A stretch of 64,000 nucleotides of DNA, from NCBI RefSeq assembly GCF_031921685.1, contig NZ_JAPDHU010000001.1:1674001-1738000 (forward strand), written 5' to 3'. Positions within the stretch are counted from its first letter, which is position 1. Each line of letters starts with the position of its first letter. Below are positions 8,355 through 16,404 of this stretch, piece after piece. Both the position numbers and the translations under genes were made by a program. The DNA comes from Terripilifer sp031921685. GTDB lineage: Bacteria; Pseudomonadota; Alphaproteobacteria; Rhizobiales; Beijerinckiaceae. The notes below the pieces were generated by a model. That model searched no databases. It saw only the letters and a program-made list of their open reading frames with translations, and was not told the DNA's origin.

Positions 8355-10694
8355 TTACTTCGTGCGCGCCGGTTCGGCGCGGGCCAGCAGGGTCTCGTAT
8401 TGCGATTTGCCGGAATAATATTGTTTCGGCCAGGGGATCGAGGTGAGGCCAATCTTGGCGGCTTCGTGCAGGGTCCAGGCGGGATCGGACAGATGCGGCC
8501 TTGCGACGGCGCACAGATCGGCGCGGCCGGCGGAGATGATCGAATTGGCCTGATCAGCATCGGAAATGGCGCCCACCGCGATGGTGCCGATGCCGACTTC
8601 GTTGCGGATGCGATCGGAGAAGGGTGTCTGCCACATGCGGCCGAACACCGGCGCTTCTTCCTTCACCACCTGGCCGGTCGAACAGTCGATCATGTCGGCG
8701 CCGGCTTCCTTGAACAGGCGCGCGAAGATCACCGCATCATCGGAGGTGTTGCCACCATCAGCCCAATCGGTGCAGGACAGACGTATCGAGATCGGCTTGT
8801 CCTTCGGCCACACGGCGCGCATCGCCTTGAAGACTTCAAGCGGATAGCGGGCGCGGTTCTCGTGGCTGCCGCCATATTCGTCGTTGCGCAGATTGGTCAG
8901 CGGCGACAGGAAGCTGGAGAGCAGATAGCCGTGGGCGCAGTGCAGTTCGAGCCAATCGACGCCGGTGGTGGCGGCGAGTTCGGTCGAGCGGACGAAATCG
9001 GCCTTGATGCGCGCCATGTCCTCTTGCGTCATCGCCTGCGGCACCTGGCTGTTGGGCAGATACGGCAAGGCGGAGGCGGAATAGAGCGGCCAGTTGCCGC
9101 TGTCGAGCGGTTGGTCGATGCCGTCCCAGGCTAGTTTGGTCGAGCCCTTGCGCCCGGCATGGCCGATCTGAATGCCGATCTTGGCGCTGCTGTTATGATG
9201 CACGAAATCGGCGAGGCGGCGCCAGCCGGCGGCCTGTTCCTCATTCCACAGGCCGAGGCAGCCCGGCGTGATGCGACCATCGGGCGAGGTGCAGGTCATC
9301 TCGGCGAAGACGAGGCCGGTGCCGCCCATGGCGCGCGAGCCGATGTGGACGAGATGGAAATCGTTGATCAGCCCGTCCTTGGCCGAATACATGGCCATCG
9401 GCGACATGACGATGCGGTTGGGCAAAGTGGTGCCGCGCACCGTGAAGGGCGTGAAGATCGGCGGCAATCCTCGTTCATTGCCGCGTTGCTTTTTATCCTC
9501 GCCCTTCAGGCCGGCGCGTTCGGCGTACCAGTGTTCGAAACCTTCGAGCCAGGTCTTGTCGCGCAGGCGCAGGTTCTCGTGGCTGATGCGCTGCGAGCGC
9601 GTCAGCATGGAATACATGAATTGTTCCGGCTCGAGCGTGTCGGCATAGCGCTCGCCGACCACTTCGAACCATTCCATCGCATTGCGCGCGGCATTTTGGA
9701 TGCGGGCTACATCGACGCGACGGATTTCCTCGTAGACCTTGAGGACTTCGGGAATGTGCTCTTTGCCGTGGCCGTGGGTCTGGAACTGGCGCGTCAGCTC
9801 GATGGCATCGTCGATGGCGAGTTTGGTGCCCGAGCCGATGGCGAAATGAGCGGTATGGGCGGCGTCGCCCATCAGCACCACATGGGACTGGCCGTTGAAA
9901 AGGCTCCATTGGCCGCAGATCAGCCGGCTGAAATTGATCCAGGCGGAGCCACGGATGTGGCGCGCATTGGTCAGGAGCGGAGCGCCTTGCAGCGTGTCGG
10001 CGAAGGTCTTTTCGCAGAAGGCGATCGACTCGTCCTGGTCCATCTTGTCGAGGCCATGGGCGAGATAGGTCTCTTCCGTCGTCTCGATGATGAAGGTCGA
10101 AGTCTCGGCGTCGAACTTATAGATATGCGCCTGGAACCAGCCATGTTCGGTGCGCTGGAAATCGAAGGTGAAGGCGTCGAACAGTTTCTTCGTGCCGAGC
10201 CAGATGAAGCGGTTCGGCCGCACTACGAGATCGGGTTTGAAATCGGCGACGTAGCGGTTGCGGATCTTCGAATTGACGCCGTCGGAGGCGATGATCAGAT
10301 CGGCGTCGGGGAATTCGAGATCGGAATTGACGTCGCGTTCGAACACCAGTTCGACATCGAGCGCCTCGCAGCGCCGCTGCAGGATGTTGAGCAGTTTCTT
10401 GCGGCCGATGCCGACGAAGCCGTGCCCGGTGGTGCGCAGCTTCTTGCCCTTGAACACCAGTTCGATGTCGTCCCAGTGGTTGAAGGCGTCCTCGATCTCG
10501 GCGGCGCTCTCCGGGTCCCAGGCGCGCATGGCTTCCATGGTGGCGTCGGAAAAGACGACACCCCAGCCGAACGTGTCATAGGGACGGTTACGCTCGACCA
10601 CCGAAATCGAATGTTCGGGGTGCAGCTTCTTCATCAGCAGGCCGAAATAAAGGCCGGCCGGTCCTCCACCAATGCAGACGATACGCAACGGCAT
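8355..10694 (-). CDS. abmA: 2-aminobenzoyl-CoA monooxygenase/reductase (fused flavoenzyme)
   Basis: The 779-residue protein is a fusion. The N-terminal half (about 1-395) is an FAD aromatic monooxygenase: GGGPAG at 9-14, a DG motif (ASDGVNSKIR) and a GDAAHTAHFAIGSG flavin motif. The C-terminal half (about 400-779) is an old-yellow-enzyme NADH:flavin oxidoreductase with PMAMYSAKDG and HCAHGYLLSSFLSP. This architecture is that of 2-aminobenzoyl-CoA monooxygenase/reductase (also annotated salicylyl-CoA 5-hydroxylase/oxidoreductase), which hydroxylates and then reduces the ring of the CoA ester. It is the first gene of the operon, 35 nt from the predicted promoter. Salicylyl-CoA is the main alternative substrate; the RidA-like neighbour favours 2-aminobenzoyl-CoA. 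Confidence 0.85.
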   Translation of the reverse strand: MPLRIVCIGGGPAGLYFGLLMKKLHPEHSISVVERNRPYDTFGWGVVFSDATMEAMRAWDPESAAEIEDAFNHWDDIELVFKGKKLRTTGHGFVGIGRKKLLNILQRRCEALDVELVFERDVNSDLEFPDADLIIASDGVNSKIRNRYVADFKPDLVVRPNRFIWLGTKKLFDAFTFDFQRTEHGWFQAHIYKFDAETSTFIIETTEETYLAHGLDKMDQDESIAFCEKTFADTLQGAPLLTNARHIRGSAWINFSRLICGQWSLFNGQSHVVLMGDAAHTAHFAIGSGTKLAIDDAIELTRQFQTHGHGKEHIPEVLKVYEEIRRVDVARIQNAARNAMEWFEVVGERYADTLEPEQFMYSMLTRSQRISHENLRLRDKTWLEGFEHWYAERAGLKGEDKKQRGNERGLPPIFTPFTVRGTTLPNRIVMSPMAMYSAKDGLINDFHLVHIGSRAMGGTGLVFAEMTCTSPDGRITPGCLGLWNEEQAAGWRRLADFVHHNSSAKIGIQIGHAGRKGSTKLAWDGIDQPLDSGNWPLYSASALPYLPNSQVPQAMTQEDMARIKADFVRSTELAATTGVDWLELHCAHGYLLSSFLSPLTNLRNDEYGGSHENRARYPLEVFKAMRAVWPKDKPISIRLSCTDWADGGNTSDDAVIFARLFKEAGADMIDCSTGQVVKEEAPVFGRMWQTPFSDRIRNEVGIGTIAVGAISDADQANSIISAGRADLCAVARPHLSDPAWTLHEAAKIGLTSIPWPKQYYSGKSQYETLLARAEPARTK

Positions 10695-10727
10695 CTCCCC
10701 AGTCTGGGCGCTGCTGAATTATTTCAA

Positions 10728-10759
10728 GCTTAAAATATCTAGGCTTAAAATATTGTCAA
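10728..10759 (-). promoter_or_regulatory. Operon promoter with twin direct-repeat operator boxes
   Basis: On the minus strand a consensus -35 TTGACA (10754-10759) is followed after 16 nt by TATTTT (10732-10737) as -10. Two exact copies of ATATTTTAAGC (10743-10753 and 10728-10738) fill the spacer and cover the -10, set 15 bp apart. The second copy runs into an imperfect palindrome around AAGCTT. The AT-rich boxes stand out sharply from the GC-rich surroundings. A repressor bound there would block RNA polymerase; the MarR protein of the operon is the obvious candidate. Confidence 0.6.
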
Positions 10760-10899
10760 GGGCCGCCGCAGCAGGACGTTGGTCTATTTTAACGAGCGGA
10801 TCGCGACATGCGCTGGCGATATTGCGCAGCATGACGCACTGGCATTCGCCGCCGATATGGCTTATCGCGCAGCGGACAAAAGTAGCGGGAACCGTTGAT

Positions 10900-11547
10900 A
10901 TGCTTTCATTTTTCTCATTCCAAACTGGTGCGAAGGCTGTCGCCGCCATCGTGGGCGTGGTGCTTATGAGTGGCGTCGCGCTGGCGCAGCAGCCGGCGGC
11001 CGAGCCGTCGAGCGAAGATACGGCAGCCGCCATGGAGCGGCTGCGCCGCGCCGCGCAGAACATTCCCGCCGGCACTCTGGCACCGACCGGCAATGCGCTG
11101 GCCAATGGCGCCTCGGCGATTAACGAAGTCTATGAGGACTGGACCGTCGATTGCCGGGTGGCCAATGAGCGCAAGCTCTGCCGTCTGTCGCAGGCGCAGG
11201 GCAACGGCCAGACCCGCCAGACCGTGTTCGCCATCGATCTCGACGTGCCGCGTGACAATAATCTCAGCGGTACTGTGCTGATGCCGCTCGGCGTCAAGCT
11301 CGATGCCGGCGCCATCGTGCGGCTCGATGACAAGCCGTTCGGCCAGGGCCTGCGGTATTCGGCCTGCGTCGCCCAGGGCTGTATCGCGCCTTTGACGGTA
11401 CCGGCCGCCTCGGTGGACACTTTGCGCAAGGTGCAGAACATCAGCATCGCCTCGCTCAATCTGTCCAACAACGAGCCGGTGGTGTTCCGCATTTCCATGA
11501 AGGGCTTTTCGCCGGCGCTCGATCGCCTTGTCCAACTGGCCAAATAG
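10900..11547 (+). CDS. Invasion-associated locus B (IalB) family periplasmic protein
   Basis: The 215-residue protein has a signal peptide (residues 1-29, VLMSGVALAQ) and the IalB-family core: DWTVDC, LCRLSQ, the LMPLGVKLDAG segment and a conserved Cys pair in YSACVAQGC. The family is widespread in Hyphomicrobiales and its molecular function is not settled; the name comes from a Bartonella invasion locus. I take the ATG at 10900, which gives a clean signal peptide; the Shine-Dalgarno (GCGGGAACC) is weak. Its stop lies 9 nt from the stop of the convergent cyclase gene. Confidence 0.75.
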   Translation: MLSFFSFQTGAKAVAAIVGVVLMSGVALAQQPAAEPSSEDTAAAMERLRRAAQNIPAGTLAPTGNALANGASAINEVYEDWTVDCRVANERKLCRLSQAQGNGQTRQTVFAIDLDVPRDNNLSGTVLMPLGVKLDAGAIVRLDDKPFGQGLRYSACVAQGCIAPLTVPAASVDTLRKVQNISIASLNLSNNEPVVFRISMKGFSPALDRLVQLAK

Positions 11548-11556
11548 ACCAGTGAC

Positions 11557-12333
11557 TTAATCCTCGAAAATGGCGACGGCGCGGGTCCATCCGGCGGACC
11601 CGCCCTTCACCTTCACGGGGAAGCAGGCGACCATGAAACCCTTGTCCGGCAGGCCTTCGAGATTGTGCAGCTTCTCGATGTGGCAGTAGCCGATCTCGCG
11701 GCCTGCCTTGTGGCCCTCCCAGATGATGCTGGCATCCTTGGTCTCAGCATAGCGTTTGGCGGTGAAGCCGAAGGGCGCGTCCCATGACCAGGCATCGGTG
11801 CCGGTGACGCGCACGCCGCGTGAGGTGAGGTACAGGGTCGCCTCGCGGCCCATGCCGCAGCCGGTCGGCACATAATCGGGCTGGCCGTAATGGGTGCCTG
11901 CCGCCGTATTGACCAGAACGATGTCGAGCGGGCGCAGCACATGGCCGATGCGCGCCAGTTCCTGTTCGACATCGGCTGCGGTGGCGACATAGCCGTCGGC
12001 GAAATGGCGGAAGTCGAGTTTGATCGCCGGCTGAAAGCACCAGTCGAGCGGCACTTCGTCGATGGTGATGGCGCGTTTGCCGCCGTCCATGGTCGAGGCA
12101 TAGTGCCAGGGCGCGTCGAGATGGGTGCCGTTGTGGGTGGTGATCTGGCAGTGTTCGATCGCCCAGCCTTCGCCATCAGGTAAATCTTCGGGCTTCAGGC
12201 CTGGGAAATAACGGGCGACGGCGGGTGCCTGTTCCTTGTGGTCGATATATTGAATTTTCGGTTCGAGGCCTGGCGGGTCCGAGGCGATCCCGGCTTCCAA
12301 TGGCACGGAAATATCGACAATGCGGCGACCCAT
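11557..12333 (-). CDS. Cyclase family protein (kynurenine-formamidase-like metal hydrolase)
   Basis: The 258-residue protein belongs to the cyclase/kynurenine formamidase superfamily, metal-dependent amidohydrolases. The metal motif HNGTHLDAPWH is intact, with further family segments GTDAWSWDAPF and a C-terminal CFPVKVKGGSAGWTRAVAI. The ATG at 12333 has GGAGG 5 nt upstream; a much longer reading frame upstream is an artefact. It is divergent from the VOC/FAH/amidohydrolase genes and may serve the same ring-degradation route. Its length and divergence from KynB make a specific kynurenine role unproven, although anthranilate, a product of that route, is handled by the nearby operon. Confidence 0.8.
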   Translation of the reverse strand: MGRRIVDISVPLEAGIASDPPGLEPKIQYIDHKEQAPAVARYFPGLKPEDLPDGEGWAIEHCQITTHNGTHLDAPWHYASTMDGGKRAITIDEVPLDWCFQPAIKLDFRHFADGYVATAADVEQELARIGHVLRPLDIVLVNTAAGTHYGQPDYVPTGCGMGREATLYLTSRGVRVTGTDAWSWDAPFGFTAKRYAETKDASIIWEGHKAGREIGYCHIEKLHNLEGLPDKGFMVACFPVKVKGGSAGWTRAVAIFED

Positions 12334-12624
12334 GGCATCCTCCGATTCTTGCTCCCGTTCGAGCTTGCTGCCAGTTTCGCCATATCGGCGGCTTTGTCGA
12401 TGCAGCAAAATCGCTGTCCAACGGCGATCGCTCTGCTGAAAGTGTCGGCAGCAGTGGGCTTTGTGCCTTCTGGCTGTGGACAAGACCGGGTGTGACTCGC
12501 TAGGTTCGCGCGCTGCCAACGCGTGTGGATCGCAGGCAGCGCAGCGCGGATGACCAACTCGAACCGGAAATGATCTTCCTGCAAACCAAGACCGAGGGTC
12601 CTGCGCGCGACAAGGGAGGACGAT
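12334..12624. other. Divergent intergenic region, 291 bp
   Basis: This stretch separates the cyclase gene (minus) from the VOC gene (plus) and must hold both promoters. I found a good Shine-Dalgarno for each gene (GGAGG before 12333, GGGAGG before 12625) but no convincing -35/-10 pair or regulator gene. Confidence 0.4.
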
Positions 12625-13854
12625 ATGCCTGAAGATATTCGGGTGGGAGAACGGCAGTTTAACGTCGGCGGCACGGTGCTCGACCGGCCATTCCAGATCC
12701 GGCGCCTGGGTCATTTTGGTTTGGACGTTCACGACGTCGATGCCGGGATCGCCTTTTACACGCGCATGTTCGGATTGAAGATCGCCGATCCGATTGATTT
12801 CGGCGCCCGCATGCCGGCCGAAGAGCAGGGCAAGCATGGCACGGGCATCGGCTATTTCATGCGCCATGGTACCGACCATCATTCCTTCGTGCTGTTTCCG
12901 CGTCGGGTGCGCCGCGTGCTGTTGAAGCATCTGGCGCCGCATATGACCGTCAACCAGATTACCTGGCAGGTCGGCAGTCTGCGCGAAGTGGTCGAGGGAT
13001 CGACCTGGCTGAAGGGTGGCGGCGTGCGCGTCGCCCGGGCCGGCCGCGACAATCCCGGTTCCAACTGGCACGCCTATCCGGTCGATCCGGAAGGTCACAC
13101 CAATGAAATCTACTACGGCATCGAGCAGATCGGCTGGGACGGGCTGAGCAAGCCCAAGGGCATGCACCGGCGCGACTATCACGATTCACCGACCCTGCCG
13201 CACCGCTCCGAATTCGCCGAGGTCGAGGAAGGCCTGGCCGCCAACATCGCCGTCGCCGACGGCTATCGCTTCAAGGAACCGCTAGACGAAAAATACGATG
13301 TCGGCGGCATTCTGCTCGGGCGGCCGTTCAAGGTGACCAAGATCGGGCCGATCCGACTGTTCGTCGAAGACGTGGCCGCGGTCACCGCCTTCTACCGGGA
13401 CACGATGGGCCTGCGCTTCACCGATGAGGTGGTGTGGAACGGCCATCGCTGCACGTTCCTGCGCGCCAATACGGAGCATCACTCGCTGGCGCTCTATCCC
13501 GTGGCGCTGCGCCAAGAACTTGGCCTGAGCGCCCATACGTCGCTGTTCTCCTGCGGCTTTCAGGTCGGCGACTATACGCAGCTGCGCGACGCGGTAACCT
13601 TCTTGCAGGAGCAGGGCGTCACCGTGCGCAAACTGCCGCCGGAGCTTTTCCCCGGCATCGATTTCAGCGCCTTCGCCATCGATCCCGATGGCCATGCCAT
13701 TCAGCTCTATCACCACATGGAGCAGATTGGCTGGGATGGCCGGCCGATGCCGGCGGACTTGCGCCGCAAGGTCGATAATGCGAACTGGCCCCAGACATTG
13801 CCGATGCAGAGCGACAGCTTTAATGGCGAGGTTTATCTCGGGCCTTGGAACTGA
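12625..13854 (+). CDS. Two-domain VOC (extradiol dioxygenase-like) protein
   Basis: The 409-residue protein has two vicinal-oxygen-chelate domains like type I extradiol dioxygenases. The N-terminal domain carries a complete metal triad: H30 (GHFGLDV), H86 (TDHHSFVLF) and E161 (GHTNEIYYG). In the C-terminal domain the first His is replaced (IGPIRLFV) and the Glu position reads AIQLY, so only its HHS is kept. In classical extradiol enzymes the C-terminal domain is the catalytic one; here the pattern is reversed. GGGAGGACGAT precedes the ATG. The next gene encodes an FAH hydrolase, consistent with ring cleavage followed by C-C hydrolysis. Substrate unknown. Confidence 0.75.
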   Translation: MPEDIRVGERQFNVGGTVLDRPFQIRRLGHFGLDVHDVDAGIAFYTRMFGLKIADPIDFGARMPAEEQGKHGTGIGYFMRHGTDHHSFVLFPRRVRRVLLKHLAPHMTVNQITWQVGSLREVVEGSTWLKGGGVRVARAGRDNPGSNWHAYPVDPEGHTNEIYYGIEQIGWDGLSKPKGMHRRDYHDSPTLPHRSEFAEVEEGLAANIAVADGYRFKEPLDEKYDVGGILLGRPFKVTKIGPIRLFVEDVAAVTAFYRDTMGLRFTDEVVWNGHRCTFLRANTEHHSLALYPVALRQELGLSAHTSLFSCGFQVGDYTQLRDAVTFLQEQGVTVRKLPPELFPGIDFSAFAIDPDGHAIQLYHHMEQIGWDGRPMPADLRRKVDNANWPQTLPMQSDSFNGEVYLGPWN

Positions 13855-13906
13855 AAGAAATTCGGGACGGTCATCGTGACCGGATCGCAATGATGAGGAC
13901 GAAAAC

Positions 13907-14815
13907 GTGAAGTTTCTGACTTACAAATCCGGTAAAGAGTTGAAGGTCGGCGTATTGGACGAAGAGAATGGTGTGCTCGACGTCGTGCTGGCGGCCAAGA
14001 AGCTTTTGAAGACCGAACTGCCGGACACGCTGCGCGAAATCATCGCCGCCGGTCCGAGCGCTCTGTCGACGGCCAAGAAGGCCCTCAAGGCGGCGCAGGC
14101 GAAGCCCAAGGGCATGTTCACGCCGCTCAAGAAAGTGAAGATCGCGACGCCGCTGCCGGGCGCCACGAAGAACGTGTTCTGCGTCGGCCGTAACTACAAG
14201 CTGCACATCGAAGAAATGGCCGCCAAGCGCGGCGGTCCGGTGAACTATCCGAAAATGCCGGAATTCTTCTCCAAGCCGCCGACCACCATCGTCGGTCACG
14301 AGGACAAGGTCGAGCGTCACGCCAAATACACCGACGAACTCGATTACGAAGTCGAACTGGGCCTCGTCATCGGCAAGAAGGGCCGCAACATCTCCGAAGC
14401 CAATGCGCTCAAGCACGTGTGGGGCTATACGGTCGTCAACGACGTCACCGCCCGCGACGCGCAGCGCAATCACGGTCAGTTTTTCAAGGGCAAGAGCTAT
14501 GACTCGCATTGCCCGATCGGTCCGTACATCGTCACGGCCGACGAATTCGGCAAGCCGGATGGCCATCGTCTGACCCTCAAGGTCAATGGCAAGATCCGCC
14601 AGGATTCGACCACGTCCGATCTTTATTTCGGCGTGCCGCGCATCATCGAAAGCCTGTCGGGCGCGCTGACGCTTGAGCCGGGCGACATCGTCGCCACCGG
14701 TACGCCGTCGGGCGTTGCCGCCGGCATGCCGAAGCCGGAATTCCTGCAGGTCGGCGATATCGTCGAAGCCGAGGTCGAAGGCATCGGCGTGCTGCGCAAC
14801 AAGATCGTCGACTAA
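13907..14815 (+). CDS. Fumarylacetoacetate hydrolase (FAH) family protein
   Basis: The 302-residue protein has the FAH domain over its C-terminal two-thirds: VGRNYKLHIEE, acidic metal ligands in ELDYEVELGLVIG, the NDVTARD segment and a GTPSGV loop. Family members cleave C-C bonds of acylpyruvates or hydrate/decarboxylate 2-oxo acids in aromatic degradation. The N-terminal 80 residues are lysine-rich and typical of bacterial members. It lies 52 nt after the VOC gene on the same strand and probably acts on its ring-cleavage product. The substrate cannot be read from sequence. Confidence 0.8.
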   Translation: MKFLTYKSGKELKVGVLDEENGVLDVVLAAKKLLKTELPDTLREIIAAGPSALSTAKKALKAAQAKPKGMFTPLKKVKIATPLPGATKNVFCVGRNYKLHIEEMAAKRGGPVNYPKMPEFFSKPPTTIVGHEDKVERHAKYTDELDYEVELGLVIGKKGRNISEANALKHVWGYTVVNDVTARDAQRNHGQFFKGKSYDSHCPIGPYIVTADEFGKPDGHRLTLKVNGKIRQDSTTSDLYFGVPRIIESLSGALTLEPGDIVATGTPSGVAAGMPKPEFLQVGDIVEAEVEGIGVLRNKIVD

Positions 14816-14881
14816 CAGCAAATCGCGTTTTCGCGATTTTGCTGATACGACTGAGACCGTGCCCGCTCCGGCGGGCACGGT
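14816..14881 (+). terminator. Two consecutive hairpins after the FAH gene
   Basis: Directly after the stop codon lies a near-perfect hairpin (CAGCAAATCGCG / CGCGATTTTGCTG, TTTT loop). A second, strong one follows at 14856-14881: 11-bp arms ACCGTGCCCGC and GCGGGCACGGT with a TCCG loop. Neither has a long U-run, so termination may be partial, leaving the amidohydrolase gene under read-through or its own promoter. Confidence 0.5.
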
Positions 14882-14978
14882 TCTCCAAGCTGGATCAACC
14901 AGCGGATAAACAGAGGGGAACGGCGTCCCAGACCAAATCGTGTTCGTGATTTTGGTAGGACGTTCAGGGAGCACGCCC

Positions 14979-15989
14979 ATGACCATCGACATGCACGCGC
15001 ATTGGGTTCCGGAAGCATTTTGCGACGCCATGCGAGCGCGCAGCACGCCGCCCTTCATCCGCCGCAAGGAGGATGGCCGCGAATATCTCGAATCCTCCTT
15101 CAATTCCTCGCCCTTGGCGCAGCGCGAGAGTGCCGCGCAGCGCATCGCCGAGATGGACAAGGCCGGTGTCGAACGCGGCGTTCTCTCGCTGACCACTGTC
15201 TATGGCGTCGAGCGTCTGCCCAGCGCCGAGGCGGTGCCGCTCTGCCAGGCATTCAACGATGCGGTGGCCGCCGCCTGCGCGCAATATCCCGATCGTTTCA
15301 ACGGTTTGGCGGCCCTGCCGGTGGCCGACATGGACGAGACGCTGGCGGAATTCCGTCGCGTCATGGCCATGCCCGGCATGGTCGGCGCGCTGTTGCCTGG
15401 AGACGGTTTTCTGTCGATCAAGCGAGCGGAAAAATTCCAGCCGCTGTTCGAGGCGGCCGATGCGCTGGGCGCCATCTTCCTGGTGCATTACGCCAAGATC
15501 GCCGACGACCCGGAGGCACCGAAAGTGGATGCGTCTGACAACGGCCATTCGCGGGTTGGTACGCTCGACATGCAGGCGCGCCTGTCGTCGAATATGGTCA
15601 CCTTCTGCATGACCGACTTTCTCAAGGCGTTTCCCAACGTCACGGTGCTGTCGCACAATCTCGGCGGCAATATTCCTTTCGAAGTCGATCGTCTCGACCA
15701 TCGCAGCCTGCTCGACCGGCCGCAGGACGAACTGCCGTCGAAGCGGATCCGCGAGGCGTCGGTGCTGGTCGATTGCAATTCGCTCGGCGCGCGGTCGATC
15801 GAACTGGCGGTCGAATGCTACGGGCCGGAGCGGATCGTCTATGGTTCCGACGGCACGGGCTTCGGCATGGAATGGACCAACAAGGCGATTTCCGAAGCCA
15901 GGATTTCCGACGCGGATAAGGACGCTATCCGGCATGCGACGGCCGCCCGCGCCCTGGCGCGGGTCCGCAAGTCGCAAACTATTGGGTGA
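14979..15989 (+). CDS. Amidohydrolase family protein (ACMSD type)
   Basis: The 336-residue TIM-barrel metal enzyme resembles 2-amino-3-carboxymuconate-6-semialdehyde decarboxylase and related amidohydrolase-2 proteins. It has HAH at residues 6-8, metal-ligand histidines in FLVHYAKI and VLSHNLGGNIP, and the final Asp in VYGSDGTG. Such enzymes decarboxylate or hydrolyse ring-derived acids. The ATG at 14979 follows AGGGAG; a longer frame from 14940 lacks support. It probably belongs with the VOC and FAH genes. Its stop abuts the stop of the next, convergent gene with no spacing. Confidence 0.8.
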   Translation: MTIDMHAHWVPEAFCDAMRARSTPPFIRRKEDGREYLESSFNSSPLAQRESAAQRIAEMDKAGVERGVLSLTTVYGVERLPSAEAVPLCQAFNDAVAAACAQYPDRFNGLAALPVADMDETLAEFRRVMAMPGMVGALLPGDGFLSIKRAEKFQPLFEAADALGAIFLVHYAKIADDPEAPKVDASDNGHSRVGTLDMQARLSSNMVTFCMTDFLKAFPNVTVLSHNLGGNIPFEVDRLDHRSLLDRPQDELPSKRIREASVLVDCNSLGARSIELAVECYGPERIVYGSDGTGFGMEWTNKAISEARISDADKDAIRHATAARALARVRKSQTIG

Positions 15990-16259
15990 CTACGGTTCGA
16001 AGAACAGGCGGATGATGTCGGCGTCGCCGGAATCGACCACCGGGATGTCGCCGAACTCTCCGTCCATGTCGGGATAGAATTCCTTCGACAGATGGATTTC
16101 CGTCAGCGGCGTATTGGCACGCTCGCCGGACAGAACAGCCTTTTCAAGCAAGACGAGCAGTTCGCCTTCGTGGCGCGGCACTTCCGTCAATGTCAGCGAC
16201 GTCTTGCCCGTACTCGGCAGGACCGCGTGCAACATCTGTTCGAACTCAGGTATCGACAT
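15990..16259 (-). CDS. Small acidic hypothetical protein (89 aa)
   Basis: I do not recognise this protein. It starts MSIPEFEQML, has GGGAG upstream of its ATG at 16259, no signal peptide and no membrane segment, and is rich in Glu, Asp and Leu. A hydrophobic segment LLVLLEKAVL lies in the middle and the C-terminus reads ADIIRLFFEP. It is a single gene, convergent with and directly touching the amidohydrolase gene. Confidence 0.6.
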   Translation of the reverse strand: MSIPEFEQMLHAVLPSTGKTSLTLTEVPRHEGELLVLLEKAVLSGERANTPLTEIHLSKEFYPDMDGEFGDIPVVDSGDADIIRLFFEP

Positions 16260-16404
16260 GGGTACTCCCAGGCGCGACGAACCCGGGCCAAATAGGCTCT
16301 CCGCCGCCGAATGCAACAGGTATAAGACGTTCGACCGACGGTTTGGTTTCGGTCAAGTTTGCCGCAAAGATGGGCAGCGGCAATAAAATCCCTTTTTTGT
16401 CAGT

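Noticed and set aside
11557..12333. Calling the cyclase gene kynB (kynurenine formamidase) feeding the anthranilate operon
   Set aside because: The superfamily is broad, the protein is longer than KynB and no kynureninase or tryptophan dioxygenase is nearby.
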